A DNA stretch of 64,000 nucleotides from an uncultured Chthoniobacterales bacterium (GTDB taxonomy: Bacteria > Verrucomicrobiota > Verrucomicrobiia > Chthoniobacterales > UBA10450): assembly GCA_902805675.1 (NCBI GenBank), contig CADCTA010000086.1, forward strand, positions 1 to 64,000, given 5' to 3'. The first letter of the stretch is position 1. Each line of letters opens with the position of its first letter. Positions 1 through 8,206 of this stretch are shown here, in pieces. The translations under genes were made by a program, and so were the position numbers. Below the pieces are notes generated by a model, which ran no database searches, was not told the origin of the DNA, and saw only the letters and a list, made by a program, of their open reading frames with translations.

Positions 1-715
1 TGTTAGCGCGCACGCTCTCGCGGACGCCGCGGTAAAGCAGGTACGTGATCGCGAGCACGATCAGGAACGCCGGGACGTTTAGCAGAATCGGAATGCCGAA
101 GATCCGGGGCGCTGTTTGCAGCAGGCCATGGACGGCGGGATCGCTGCTCAGCAAGGCGGTGCGATATCCATGCGTCAGGTAATCCGGCAAGTTGATCCCG
201 AACCCGCTGAGCACCGAATTGAAGTAGCCGCTCCACGCGATGGCGACCGCCACATTGCCGACGGCGTATTCGAGGATCAAATCCCAGCCGATGATCCACG
301 CCACCAGCTCGCCGAGCGTGGCGTACGAATAGGTGTAGGCAGAACCCGACACCGGAATCATTGAAGCAAGCTCGCCGTAACACATCGCCGCGAACCCGCA
401 GGCGAGCGCCGCGATCATGAAAGAGAACACGACGCCAGGTCCCGCGCCCGGTCGACCCATCACCGTCTCCGCGCCGGAGAACCACGATGTGATGAAGTTG
501 ATCACCGGCGTCGCCATGTGCGATGCGGCGGTCGTAGCCGGCTCGCCTGCCGCTGCCGTCCCGGTGAGCGCGAAGATTCCAGTGCCGATGATCGCGCCAA
601 TCCCGAGCGCGGTAAGGTCGAGCGCCGTCAGGGTGCGCTTCATCTGTCGCTCCGGCGCCTCCGATTCGCGGACGAGAAGATCAGGGCTTTTGGTTTTGAA
701 GAGCTGGCTGGCCAT
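1..715 (-). CDS. APC-family amino acid permease, C-terminus cut by window edge
   Basis: The reverse-strand reading frame is open from an ATG at 715 to the window edge, giving the first 238 residues. The N-terminus begins MASQLFKTKSPDLLV and is followed by MKRTLTALDLTALGIGAIIG, the first membrane helix and the unwound GIGxxIGTGIF substrate-binding segment typical of the APC (amino acid-polyamine-cation) superfamily. Further hydrophobic segments follow, including SFMIAALACGFAAMCYGELA and WIIGWDLILEYAVGNVAVA. The order matches the cationic amino acid transporter (YhdG/CAT-like) branch. The likely role is inner-membrane uptake or exchange of amino acids; the substrate cannot be read from the sequence. 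The gene is divergent from yebC, with a palindromic repeat between them. Confidence 0.88.
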   Translation of the reverse strand, partial: MASQLFKTKSPDLLVRESEAPERQMKRTLTALDLTALGIGAIIGTGIFALTGTAAAGEPATTAASHMATPVINFITSWFSGAETVMGRPGAGPGVVFSFMIAALACGFAAMCYGELASMIPVSGSAYTYSYATLGELVAWIIGWDLILEYAVGNVAVAIAWSGYFNSVLSGFGINLPDYLTHGYRTALLSSDPAVHGLLQTAPRIFGIPILLNVPAFLIVLAITYLLYRGVRESVRAN

Positions 716-765
716 CAGCTTCTATTCGCGTCAGAGGCAGCGGTTGACCTTAGGCGAGGGCGGCT

Positions 766-848
766 GTTGTAGCGTCCGCTGTCCTCAGCGGATCCGCCGC
801 GCGTGCCGCGTCGCACGAGATTGCGCTGAGGACAGCGCACGCTACAAC
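766..848. repeat. Inverted repeat, TAGCGTCCGCTGTCC family
   Basis: Two nearly perfect arms of about 25 bases, at 766-790 and 824-848, are separated by 33 bases. The arm core reads TAGCG(T/C)(C/G)CGCTGTCCTCAGCG. The element sits in the divergent gap between the permease and yebC. A shortened version of the same core (TTAGCGTGCGCTGTCGC) lies just upstream of alaS near 5735-5752. It resembles a dispersed repetitive extragenic palindrome rather than a terminator: neither side has a T tract. Confidence 0.75.
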
Positions 849-885
849 GCTTGTCGCCGTTCCGGCTCGCTGCTAATCGTGGCGC

Positions 886-1617
886 ATGGGTCGCCAATGG
901 TTGCACGCGAAGCGCGAAGTCGCTGGTCTGAAGAAAGGCCAGGTGACTGGCAAGCTCGTGAAGGAAATTTCCGTCGCGGCTAAGATGGGCGGGGCCGATC
1001 CCGGGTCGAACGCGCGGCTATTTGCGGCCGTCGAAAAGGCGCGCCGCGCGAGCGTTTCGCGGGACGTGATCGAGCGCGCGATCAAAAAGGGCGCGGGCAT
1101 CGGCGGCGAGAAGATGGTCATGGACCACGTCGTGTTCGAAGGCTACGCGCCGAATAAGGTGCCGATCATCGTCGAGGTGCTGACAGATAACACCAACCGC
1201 ACCACGCCCGAGATGCGCGTGTTGTTCAAGAAAGGCGGCCAGCTCGGCGCGCCGGGCAGCAACAAGTTCCTGTTTGATCACGTCGGCTTGGTGGAAGCGC
1301 ACCACGCCGACGCCGGTCTCGATATCGAAGAAGCTGCGATCGAATCCGGCGCGCAAAACGTCGAGCCGGTGTCGCACGCGCAAAACGACGACATTCCGGA
1401 AGGGACAACAGGCGCGCGCTTCATCACGGAGCGCACTGATCTGCACGCCGTCTCCCAATGGCTATCGCAGAACGGCTGGACCGTCGTGACGAGCGAGCTC
1501 GGCTACATCGCGAAAAGCCACCCGGAACTGACCGAAGAGGAGCGCACCCACACGGGCGAATTCCTCCAAACGCTCGAAGATCACGACGACGTGCATCGCG
1601 TCTGGGCGGCGCTTTGA
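886..1617 (+). CDS. yebC: YebC/PmpR-family protein
   Basis: The 243-residue product has the full-length YebC/TACO1 family architecture. The N-terminus MGRQWLHAKREVAGLKKGQ replaces the more common MAGHSKWANIKHRK. It is followed by the helical AKMGGADPGSNARLFAAVEKA region, the VIERAIKKGAG segment and the VLTDNTNRT motif that defines the family. The family was long annotated as DNA-binding regulators; more recent work on close members supports a role in translation at difficult (polyproline-type) sequences. Which role applies here is not visible. The stop codon is followed directly by an inverted repeat that separates it from the next gene. Confidence 0.95.
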   Translation: MGRQWLHAKREVAGLKKGQVTGKLVKEISVAAKMGGADPGSNARLFAAVEKARRASVSRDVIERAIKKGAGIGGEKMVMDHVVFEGYAPNKVPIIVEVLTDNTNRTTPEMRVLFKKGGQLGAPGSNKFLFDHVGLVEAHHADAGLDIEEAAIESGAQNVEPVSHAQNDDIPEGTTGARFITERTDLHAVSQWLSQNGWTVVTSELGYIAKSHPELTEEERTHTGEFLQTLEDHDDVHRVWAAL

Positions 1618-1698
1618 CTCCTACTCCTAATCTTAATCCTACTCCTAATCCTCTCGACATTTCGCCGGGAGATTAAGAGTAGGATTAGGAGTAAGAGC
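1618..1698. repeat. Inverted repeat built from TACTCCTAATC units
   Basis: The gap between yebC and the next gene is almost wholly an inverted repeat. The left arm (about 1618-1654) has repeated TCCTACTCCTAAT blocks, and the right arm (about 1670-1698) carries the complement GATTAAGAGTAGGATTAGG. The units are 12-18 bases and internally redundant, so the element is also a short direct repeat. It is AT-rich compared with its surroundings. It could fold into a long hairpin in the transcript, but it lacks a clear T tract. Confidence 0.75.
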
Positions 1699-1708
1699 AG
1701 GAATCTCA

Positions 1709-3004
1709 ATGGCCGACGAAACAACACAGCTCATCCTCGGCGATGCGGCCGTGGATTCGCTCGATCAGCCGCGGAAGCGGCGGCGCTTCTTCGGCAAGCG
1801 CAAGAAACCGCCAGAGCCGATCACGGTGTGCGAGAACTGCGAGACGCCGCTGACCGGCGAGTATTGCTCCGCCTGCGGGCAGCACGCGATTGATTACCGC
1901 CGCTCGCTCTGGCGCGTGCTGATCGACGCGCTCGATTCGTTTCTAAACTGGGACACCAAGTTCCTGAACTCGGTCGGCGTCCTGCTCCTCCGGCCGTGGC
2001 GCCTGACGAACGACTTCAACGCCGGCCGACGGGTGCGCTACGTCCACCCGCTGCGCCTCTACCTGCTGGCGAGCATCGCGTTCTTCCTCCTTGCCAAGCT
2101 GGTCAATTTCGACGGCTTCGAGGACAAGCGAGACATCGAGCTCACGGCCGAAGACCGAGCCGAGATCGACACGGCAGTCGCCAAGCTCCTCGCTCCGGAA
2201 TCTCCGCTCATCCCCGATCAACGTGCGCGTGTTGAAGCCGCGCGACAGAAGTGGGCTGCACCCGAAGCCGTGGAAGGCACGCCGCAGCAGCGGGCACTTT
2301 TCCACAAAGGAATGATGCGGCTGAGGACCCTCGCCGATAAGAAGGAGTTCAAAACCAAAGACATCGTACGGCTGGAGACCGCGCTTGCCTTCATGGAAGG
2401 CGTCGTGCCTGAGCCGCCTAAGGCCAGCGCCGGAAGTACACCGCCGCCCGACTTCATCGGACCTCCGAAGCCACAGTCGACGACGAAAAACTACGGTCCT
2501 GTGATCCAGTTCGACAACGACGACGGCAAGCCTAAAGAGCCGTTCGAGATCTGGCTGGAAGGCCGCGTGAAGGAAAAATTCGGCGAGGATGGCACCAAGG
2601 CCGAGATCTTCCTTCAGACCCTGCGCGACAACATTCCGACGATGATGCTGGCGTGCGTGCCGCTATTCGCCTTCGTGCTGCAGGCGCTCTACATCCGGCA
2701 CGGCCGATACTACGTGGAGCATCTCGTCTACGCGCTGCACATCCACACGTTTGTCTACGTGGCTGTGGTGGTGATCACGCTGATCTCCATGGGTGCCATG
2801 CGGGTGCTGCCCGCGGCGCAGCCGCTCCTGGTGTTCGTCTTGTCCGTAGCGGCATCGGTGCAGGTCTTCCTCTCGATCCGCCGGGTCTACAAACAGCGCT
2901 GGATCAAGACGACGATGAAGTTCGCAGTGGGCAGCGTGGTTTACCTGTTCGTACTGGCATTCGCGGTAACCATCACTGCGTTCATCACGCTTGTTCTGCC
3001 GTAG
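1709..3004 (+). CDS. DUF3667 zinc-ribbon membrane protein
   Basis: The 431-residue protein is recognisable as DUF3667. It carries a four-cysteine zinc ribbon (CENCETPLTGEYCSACGQ, about residues 41-58) directly followed by the family block around SFLNWDTKFLNSVGVLLLRPW and the conserved YVHPLRLYL at the first membrane helix. A long charged soluble segment (about 140-300) precedes four further hydrophobic helices near the C-terminus, so it is an integral membrane protein. The function of the family is unknown. The start is an ATG 12 bases after a weak GCAGGA. It is convergent with alaS, with 28 bases between the stop codons. Confidence 0.85.
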   Translation: MADETTQLILGDAAVDSLDQPRKRRRFFGKRKKPPEPITVCENCETPLTGEYCSACGQHAIDYRRSLWRVLIDALDSFLNWDTKFLNSVGVLLLRPWRLTNDFNAGRRVRYVHPLRLYLLASIAFFLLAKLVNFDGFEDKRDIELTAEDRAEIDTAVAKLLAPESPLIPDQRARVEAARQKWAAPEAVEGTPQQRALFHKGMMRLRTLADKKEFKTKDIVRLETALAFMEGVVPEPPKASAGSTPPPDFIGPPKPQSTTKNYGPVIQFDNDDGKPKEPFEIWLEGRVKEKFGEDGTKAEIFLQTLRDNIPTMMLACVPLFAFVLQALYIRHGRYYVEHLVYALHIHTFVYVAVVVITLISMGAMRVLPAAQPLLVFVLSVAASVQVFLSIRRVYKQRWIKTTMKFAVGSVVYLFVLAFAVTITAFITLVLP

Positions 3005-3032
3005 ATGGAGTTCGCCTCCGCTCGGCTGCAGG

Positions 3033-5717
3033 CTACGCCAGCAGCGAACGCGCGTGTTCGAGCGCCGCGTCGACCTTCGACGCATCTTTCCCGGCACCAC
3101 GTGCACTATCCGGTCGCCCGCCACCTTTGCCGCCCACGATGGGCGCGATCGCCTGGATGATCTTGCCAGCCTGGAGTTTCGCGACGAGCTCCGGCGCGAC
3201 CGAGGCGGCGAGTGCGACCGTCCCGTCGATGGCGCCGGCAAGCACGACAACGCCTCTGAATTGCTGCTGCTTCAGAGCATCGGCAATCGCCTGCAGCTGA
3301 TCCCCGCTCGCTGCGCCTAAGTTCTCGATGATGGCCGACGTCTCGCCGATCGTCTCCGCCTTCGCGGCGAGCTGACGCGCTGTTTCTGTCGCCTGCTTCT
3401 GTTCGAGCGACTTCATCGTTTTCTCGAGAGCTTTTTGGTGCGCGAGCATCGACTCGATCCGCTTCTCGAGATCGTTGATCGGCGAGTTCAACTTGCCCGC
3501 GAGGGAGCGGATGAACTCCTGATCACGCTTCGCCTGCTCGTACGCGTTCAGACCCGCGACGGCTTCCACGCGCCGCACGCCCGCTGCGATCGCCGCTTCT
3601 CCTACGATGCGGAACAGCCCGATCTCGCCCGTTCCGCGTACGTGCGTTCCGCCGCAAAGCTCCATCGAGTAGCCATCGAGCGCGCGCGGCTGTCCGCCGA
3701 TTTGCACTACGCGCACGGTGTCGCCGTACTTGTCGCCGAAGAACTGCATGATCTCAGGTCGCGCTTTCACTTCGGTGTATGGCATCTCCGTCCAGGAAAC
3801 GTGCGCGCTCTCCACGATCCGCTCGTTCACCAATCGCTCCACATCGAGCAGCTGTTGCGATGTCAGCGCCGCGCTGTTGAAGTCGAACGTCAGCTTCTCG
3901 GGTCCGACGTAACTCCCCTTCTGCGCCGCGTCACGTGACACGACTTCGTGCAGAGCCCAATGCAGCAAATGGGTTACGGTATGATGCCGCTCGATCGCGC
4001 GTCGCCGCGGCACATCGACGTGGACCTTCACCTCAGCGCCTGCCGCAGGTGGTTCACCCTGCGCCAGCAAGTGAACGATCGCGTTCCCCGCCTTCTGGGT
4101 GTTTGCAATCGTCCAGCGATTCCCGTTTTGCGACAGCTCGCCCGTGTCGCCGACCTGTCCGCCCATCTCGGCGTAACAGGCAGTGATGTCTAAAACGACA
4201 CCGACCTTGTCTTTGACGGCGATCGTTTCCACCACGCGCGCGTCCGCTTCAGGCTGCTCGTAGCCGACGAACTCCGTCCGCCCGAGTGTCTCATCGCCGC
4301 TGACTGTAATCGTCTCTTTCTTCTGCGCCGCCCGCGCTCGGGTGCGTTGTTGCTCCATCAGACTGTCGAAGCCCGCTACATCAACCGTGAGCCCGCGCTC
4401 GCGAGCCATCAGCTCGGTGAGATCGAGGGGGAAGCCCTGCTCGTCGTAGAGCCGGAAAGCAAAGGGACCGGAGATGGTGCCGGCGACGTTCGCCGCTTCG
4501 GATTCGAACAGTGCAATGCCCTTGTCGAGCGTCTTGTTAAAAGCCTCCTCCTCGCGCCGCAGCGTGTCGCGGACGAGCTGCTGCTTCGTCCGGAGTTCCG
4601 GGAACACGTCGCTCATCGAGACAACAAGCACGTCGACGAGCTTGTAGAAGAACGGCTCGTGAAATCCCAGCGTGCGGCCGTAGCGCACTGCGCGACGCAG
4701 GATGCGGCGCAAGACGTAGCCGCGGCCTTCGTTGCTTGGCTGGATGCCGTCTGCAATCGCGAAGCTCAGCGTGCGGATGTGATCCGCGATGACACGGAAG
4801 GCGATGTCGTTCTTCTCCTGCTCGGTTTCGCCTGCGCTGCCGGCTTTCGGCAGCGTCGAGCCGTAACGTTTGCCGCTCAGCTTCTCGATTTCGTCGAAGA
4901 TCGGGCGGAAGACATCGGTCTCGTAGTTCGAGGTGGCGGACGAGAAGTCGGTGAAATGTTTCGTGTTCTGGATCAGCGCCGTGACGCGTTCGAAACCCAT
5001 GCCGGTGTCGACGTGGCGCGCGGGCAACGGGCTGAATGTGCCGTCGGGATTCGCGTTGAACTGGATGAAGACGAGGTTCCAGATCTCCATGCAACGCGGG
5101 TCGCCGACGTTGACGAGGGAGCCGCGTGTGTCCGCGTTCGGCGTCAGGTCGATGTGCAGCTCGGAGCAGGGGCCGCATGGGCCGGTGTCGCCCATCATCC
5201 AGAAGTTGTCCTTCTTGTTGCCGTTGACGATCTGCACGGCAGGATCAAGCCCCGCCCTCTCGAACAAGCGCGCCCATTGGTCGTGCGCTTCCTGGTCGAA
5301 CTCGCTCGGATCGCCGGGACCGGGTTTGTAGACCGTGGCGTAAAGGCGTTGCGGCGGGAGTTTCCAGCGCTCCACCACTAGCTCCCACGCCCACTCGATG
5401 GCTTCCTTCTTGAAGTAATCACCGAAGCTCCAGTTCCCGAGCATCTCGAAGAACGTGTGGTGATAGGTGTCGAGGCCGACGTCATCGAGGTCGTTGTGCT
5501 TGCCGCCCGCGCGGATGCACTTCTGCGTGTCGGCGGTGCGCGGCGGGTTCCAAGGCGCGCTTTGTTGCGCGAGGAAGATCGGCACGAACTGGTTCATGCC
5601 AGCGTTCGTGAAGAGCAGGTTCGGCGCATCCGGCAGCAACGACGATGAAGGCACGATGGTGTGCTGTTTCTCGCGAAAGAAATCGAGGAACGACTGGCGG
5701 ATCTGCGCGGAGGTCAT
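3033..5717 (-). CDS. alaS: Alanine-tRNA ligase
   Basis: AlaRS attaches alanine to tRNA-Ala and clears mischarged Ser/Gly-tRNA. The protein is full length (about 894 residues). The class II catalytic core includes FTNAGMNQFVPIF and GPCGPCSELHID. The editing domain has HTVTHLLH near residue 580 and the zinc-binding CGGTHVRGTG near 689. The C-terminal DHHA1/C-Ala part ends with GGKGGGRPDSARGAGKD. The frame is open to a GTG at 5732, but the ATG at 5717 gives MTSAQIRQSFLDFF, the usual family start, and is preferred. A fragment of a palindromic repeat lies directly upstream. Confidence 0.97.
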   Translation of the reverse strand: MTSAQIRQSFLDFFREKQHTIVPSSSLLPDAPNLLFTNAGMNQFVPIFLAQQSAPWNPPRTADTQKCIRAGGKHNDLDDVGLDTYHHTFFEMLGNWSFGDYFKKEAIEWAWELVVERWKLPPQRLYATVYKPGPGDPSEFDQEAHDQWARLFERAGLDPAVQIVNGNKKDNFWMMGDTGPCGPCSELHIDLTPNADTRGSLVNVGDPRCMEIWNLVFIQFNANPDGTFSPLPARHVDTGMGFERVTALIQNTKHFTDFSSATSNYETDVFRPIFDEIEKLSGKRYGSTLPKAGSAGETEQEKNDIAFRVIADHIRTLSFAIADGIQPSNEGRGYVLRRILRRAVRYGRTLGFHEPFFYKLVDVLVVSMSDVFPELRTKQQLVRDTLRREEEAFNKTLDKGIALFESEAANVAGTISGPFAFRLYDEQGFPLDLTELMARERGLTVDVAGFDSLMEQQRTRARAAQKKETITVSGDETLGRTEFVGYEQPEADARVVETIAVKDKVGVVLDITACYAEMGGQVGDTGELSQNGNRWTIANTQKAGNAIVHLLAQGEPPAAGAEVKVHVDVPRRRAIERHHTVTHLLHWALHEVVSRDAAQKGSYVGPEKLTFDFNSAALTSQQLLDVERLVNERIVESAHVSWTEMPYTEVKARPEIMQFFGDKYGDTVRVVQIGGQPRALDGYSMELCGGTHVRGTGEIGLFRIVGEAAIAAGVRRVEAVAGLNAYEQAKRDQEFIRSLAGKLNSPINDLEKRIESMLAHQKALEKTMKSLEQKQATETARQLAAKAETIGETSAIIENLGAASGDQLQAIADALKQQQFRGVVVLAGAIDGTVALAASVAPELVAKLQAGKIIQAIAPIVGGKGGGRPDSARGAGKDASKVDAALEHARSLLA

Positions 5718-5915
5718 GGTGTGAGGGCGCACCTTAGCGTGCGCTGTCGCGGCGGTCTATGACCCGCGAGCGGCACCACTCCTGCTCGTGCCCATGATCG
5801 GGCTCGTAATCGAACCCCGATCGGAAGAAGAGCCGAGCACGAGAGCACGAGTGCGTGCATTACCAGCGGACGGCCGCGGCGCCTCGGCGGTCATCAATGG
5901 ACCGCTGCTACACGG

Positions 5916-6953
5916 CTACTTCTTGTCTTCGTCGAGCTTCGCTTTGACTGCGGTCTCGATTTCTTCGTAGAGCGCCTGGTCGTTCTTCAGCACTTCTTTC
6001 GCCGCGTCGCGACCCTGCGCCAGCTGCGCGCCTTTGAAGCTGAGCCAGGAGCCGCGCTTCTCGACGATCTGCTTCTCCAGAGCCAGATCGAGCAGGGCGC
6101 CGGTCGAGGAGATGCCCTCGTTGTACATGATGTCGAACTCGGCTTCGGTAAACGGCGGCGCCACTTTGTTCTTCACCACTTTGAGTCGGGTGCGGTTGCC
6201 GGTGACAACACCGTCCGTCTGCTTGATCGCGCCGATGCGCCGGATGTCGCAACGTACGCTGGCGTAGAACTTGAGCGCTTTGCCGCCGGGCGTGGTCTCG
6301 GGATTGCCGAACATCACGCCGATCTTCTCGCGGATCTGGTTGGTGAAGATGCAGCAGGTGCGCGCCTTTGAGATCAGCGACGTGAGCTTACGGAGCGCGG
6401 CGCTCATGAGCCGCGCCTGCGCGCCGACCGTGGAATCGCCGATCTCGCCTTCCAGCTCCTGCTTCGTGACCAGCGCCGCGACTGAGTCCAGGACGATCAC
6501 GTCGAGCGCGTTAGAGCGGACGAGCGTCTCCACGATTCGCAGCGCTTCTTCACCGGAGCTCGGCTGCGAGACGAGAAGGTCATCCAGATTGACTCCGAGA
6601 CGGCGCGCGTATTGCGGATCCAGCGCATGCTCGACGTCGACGAACGCCGCTAATCCCCCACGCTTCTGCGCCTGTGCGATTACGGTCAGTGTCAGGGTCG
6701 TTTTCCCCGATGATTCCGGCCCGTAAATCTCGACGACGCGCCCGGTCGGGAAGCCACCGACTCCGAGTGCCCGGTCGATCAGGATGTTGCCCGTGGGGAT
6801 TACCGGGATGTCGACGATCTTGTCGTCTCCCAGCCGCATGATGGCGCCATCGCCATAGTCTTTCGCGATCTGCTGGATGGCGAGATCTAGGTTTTTGTTA
6901 CGCGCGGCGACGAGCTTGTCTTCGGCCGGTTTTTCTTCGGTTTTTGGCGGCAT
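5916..6953 (-). CDS. recA: Recombinase RecA
   Basis: RecA is the ATP-dependent strand-exchange protein for homologous recombination and SOS control. The 345-residue product is canonical. The Walker A motif GPESSGKT is at residues 78-85, the Walker B segment is [10 protein letters not shown], the L2-like region is [21 protein letters not shown], and the C-terminus is acidic and lysine-rich (KAKLDEDKK). It is transcribed in the same direction as alaS but 198 bases away. The upstream gap contains the terminator of the preceding Hsp20 gene. No LexA-like operator of the E. coli or Bacillus type was seen upstream, although verrucomicrobial SOS boxes may differ. Confidence 0.98.
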   Translation of the reverse strand: MPPKTEEKPAEDKLVAARNKNLDLAIQQIAKDYGDGAIMRLGDDKIVDIPVIPTGNILIDRALGVGGFPTGRVVEIYGPESSGKTTLTLTVIAQAQKRGGLAAFVDVEHALDPQYARRLGVNLDDLLVSQPSSGEEALRIVETLVRSNALDVIVLDSVAALVTKQELEGEIGDSTVGAQARLMSAALRKLTSLISKARTCCIFTNQIREKIGVMFGNPETTPGGKALKFYASVRCDIRRIGAIKQTDGVVTGNRTRLKVVKNKVAPPFTEAEFDIMYNEGISSTGALLDLALEKQIVEKRGSWLSFKGAQLAQGRDAAKEVLKNDQALYEEIETAVKAKLDEDKK

Positions 6954-6995
6954 AGGGAAGTTCTTACCTAAGTCTGTTTAGCGCCTATAACCAAG

Positions 6996-7031
6996 TAAAA
7001 AGGCCGCAAACCCGGTGGGCTTGCGGCCTTC
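6996..7031 (-). terminator. Rho-independent terminator after the Hsp20 pair
   Basis: On the minus strand, a 9-bp GC-rich stem (AGGCCGCAA paired with TTGCGGCCT, 7001-7009 and 7021-7029) is followed by a run of T residues. It lies 22 bases beyond the stop of the downstream Hsp20 gene and separates that operon from recA. Confidence 0.85.
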
Positions 7032-7052
7032 TGAAGCAAACAGCGTTTTCGC

Positions 7053-7448
7053 TTACGAAACGGTGATTTTGCGCGGCTTCACCTGCTCGGCTTTCGGCAG
7101 CGCGAGGGTGAGGACGCCGTGCTCGATCTTCGCGCTGATCTTGGCAGCGTCGATCGAGGGATCGAGCTCGAAGGCGCGGCGGAAGTTGTCGCGGCGCATT
7201 TCGCGATGGACGAGGCTGCCTTGGACCGTCGGGAGGGAGCGGCGTCCGATGATCGTGAGCTCGTTGTTCTCGACCCACATCTCGAGGCCTTCCTTGTTCA
7301 CGCCCGGCATTTCAACCTGCAGCGTGTAGCCATCGCCGTTCTCCAGCACGGTGGCCATCGGAGCGACGAAGCGCTCCTGCGGCTGCTGCTCGTTGCGATT
7401 GCCGTTCACCGCGTTCTCGGTGCGATTGTCACGAACCATGGTGTCCAT
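7053..7448 (-). CDS. Hsp20/alpha-crystallin small heat-shock protein (downstream copy)
   Basis: This 131-residue protein has one alpha-crystallin domain. It begins at PMATVLENGDGYTLQVEMPG, contains the LTIIGRR strand and the conserved FRRAFELDPSIDAAKISAKI beta-strand pair, and ends with the family signature GVLTLALPKAE followed by a short C-terminal extension (RKITV, an IxV-type motif). Small heat-shock proteins form oligomers that hold unfolding proteins for DnaK refolding. It lies 30 bases downstream of a second Hsp20 gene and shares with it the leader core CCTTTCTGTTGAAG (as read on the plus strand), so the two arose by tandem duplication. A strong terminator follows. Confidence 0.95.
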   Translation of the reverse strand: MDTMVRDNRTENAVNGNRNEQQPQERFVAPMATVLENGDGYTLQVEMPGVNKEGLEMWVENNELTIIGRRSLPTVQGSLVHREMRRDNFRRAFELDPSIDAAKISAKIEHGVLTLALPKAEQVKPRKITVS

Positions 7449-7478
7449 GTTGAATGTCCTTTCTGTTGAAGGTTTCGG

Positions 7479-7940
7479 TTAGCTGACGTTGACCTGGATC
7501 TGCTTCGGCTTCACTTCCTCGGCCTTCGGCAGCGTGACGGTCAGCATGCCGTCCTTGTAGGTCGCGTTGACCTTGTTCACGTCCACGCGCGTCGGTAGCG
7601 AAATGCTGCGGCGGAACTTGCCGACAAATCGCTCAGTCCGCGCAGTCTTGTCGCCTTCAGGCGTCTCGTCCTTGCGCTCGCCGCTGATCGTCAGCATCCC
7701 GTCGTGCAGCGAGATATCGATGTCTTCCTTCCGCATTCCGGGGAGCTCGACCATCGCGACGACGTCATCGTTGGTCTGGTAGAGATCGAGGGCGGGCGCC
7801 CAGCCGTTGAACAGCTGTGGGGTGCGCATCGTGTTCGACCAGAACGGGCCTTCGAAGAGGCTGTTGATTTCGTCGCGCAGATTAGTGAAGCGGTCCATCG
7901 ACCGCCAAACATCGGGAGTCTGATATCGGATTAAGCTCAT
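7479..7940 (-). CDS. Hsp20/alpha-crystallin small heat-shock protein (upstream copy)
   Basis: The protein has 153 residues starting MSLIRYQTPDVW; the frame extends further upstream, but this ATG has AGAAAGGAAA nine bases before it and the normal family start. The alpha-crystallin domain runs from about residue 45 (PALDLYQTNDDVVAMVELPG) to the C-terminal GMLTVTLPKAEEVKPKQIQV. It includes the long R-rich loop RFVGKFRRSISLPTRVD. The N-terminal arm has the PFWSN/MDRF pattern common in class A bacterial sHSPs. It is the first gene of a two-gene unit with the next Hsp20. The 246 bases upstream contain an AT-rich stretch near 8040-8070 that may hold the promoter; no CIRCE element or sigma-32 site was recognised. 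Confidence 0.95.
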   Translation of the reverse strand: MSLIRYQTPDVWRSMDRFTNLRDEINSLFEGPFWSNTMRTPQLFNGWAPALDLYQTNDDVVAMVELPGMRKEDIDISLHDGMLTISGERKDETPEGDKTARTERFVGKFRRSISLPTRVDVNKVNATYKDGMLTVTLPKAEEVKPKQIQVNVS

Positions 7941-8206
7941 AGTCGTGTTTTTCCTTTCTGTTGAAGCATTTGCTTCCTCTTTATCAGCTAACAAAATGCC
8001 AACGAATCGGCCGCCGGTTCGCATGTAATGTAATCTGCTGTGAGCCAGTATTTTATGTATATATAACCATCGACTGATCCTGAGTCTGCCTGCGCCTGGA
8101 TGTCTCACCACGGATCGCTCGGCCTAGCTGGTCGATGTGCCAACATTGCACATCTGGGGTGCGGCATTGCTGTTGCCGCTGACGATTGCGCGACGTATCA
8201 CTAGGC

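Noticed and set aside
5796-5822. tRNA-like hairpin with CGAACCCCGAT upstream of alaS
   Set aside because: Only one stem (GATCGGG/CCCGATC) is present. No cloverleaf or anticodon arm can be drawn.
6954-7000. LexA operator before recA
   Set aside because: No CTGT-N8-ACAG or CGAAC-N4-GTTCG-type site is present; the region is mostly the Hsp20 terminator.
7941-8206. CIRCE or sigma-32 promoter before the Hsp20 genes
   Set aside because: Neither the TTAGCACTC inverted repeat nor a CTTGAAA/CCCCAT pair is present; only an AT-rich stretch is seen.
8041-8206. FMN riboswitch before ribD
   Set aside because: The conserved RFN core sequences were not found and the gap is too short for the full element plus expression platform.
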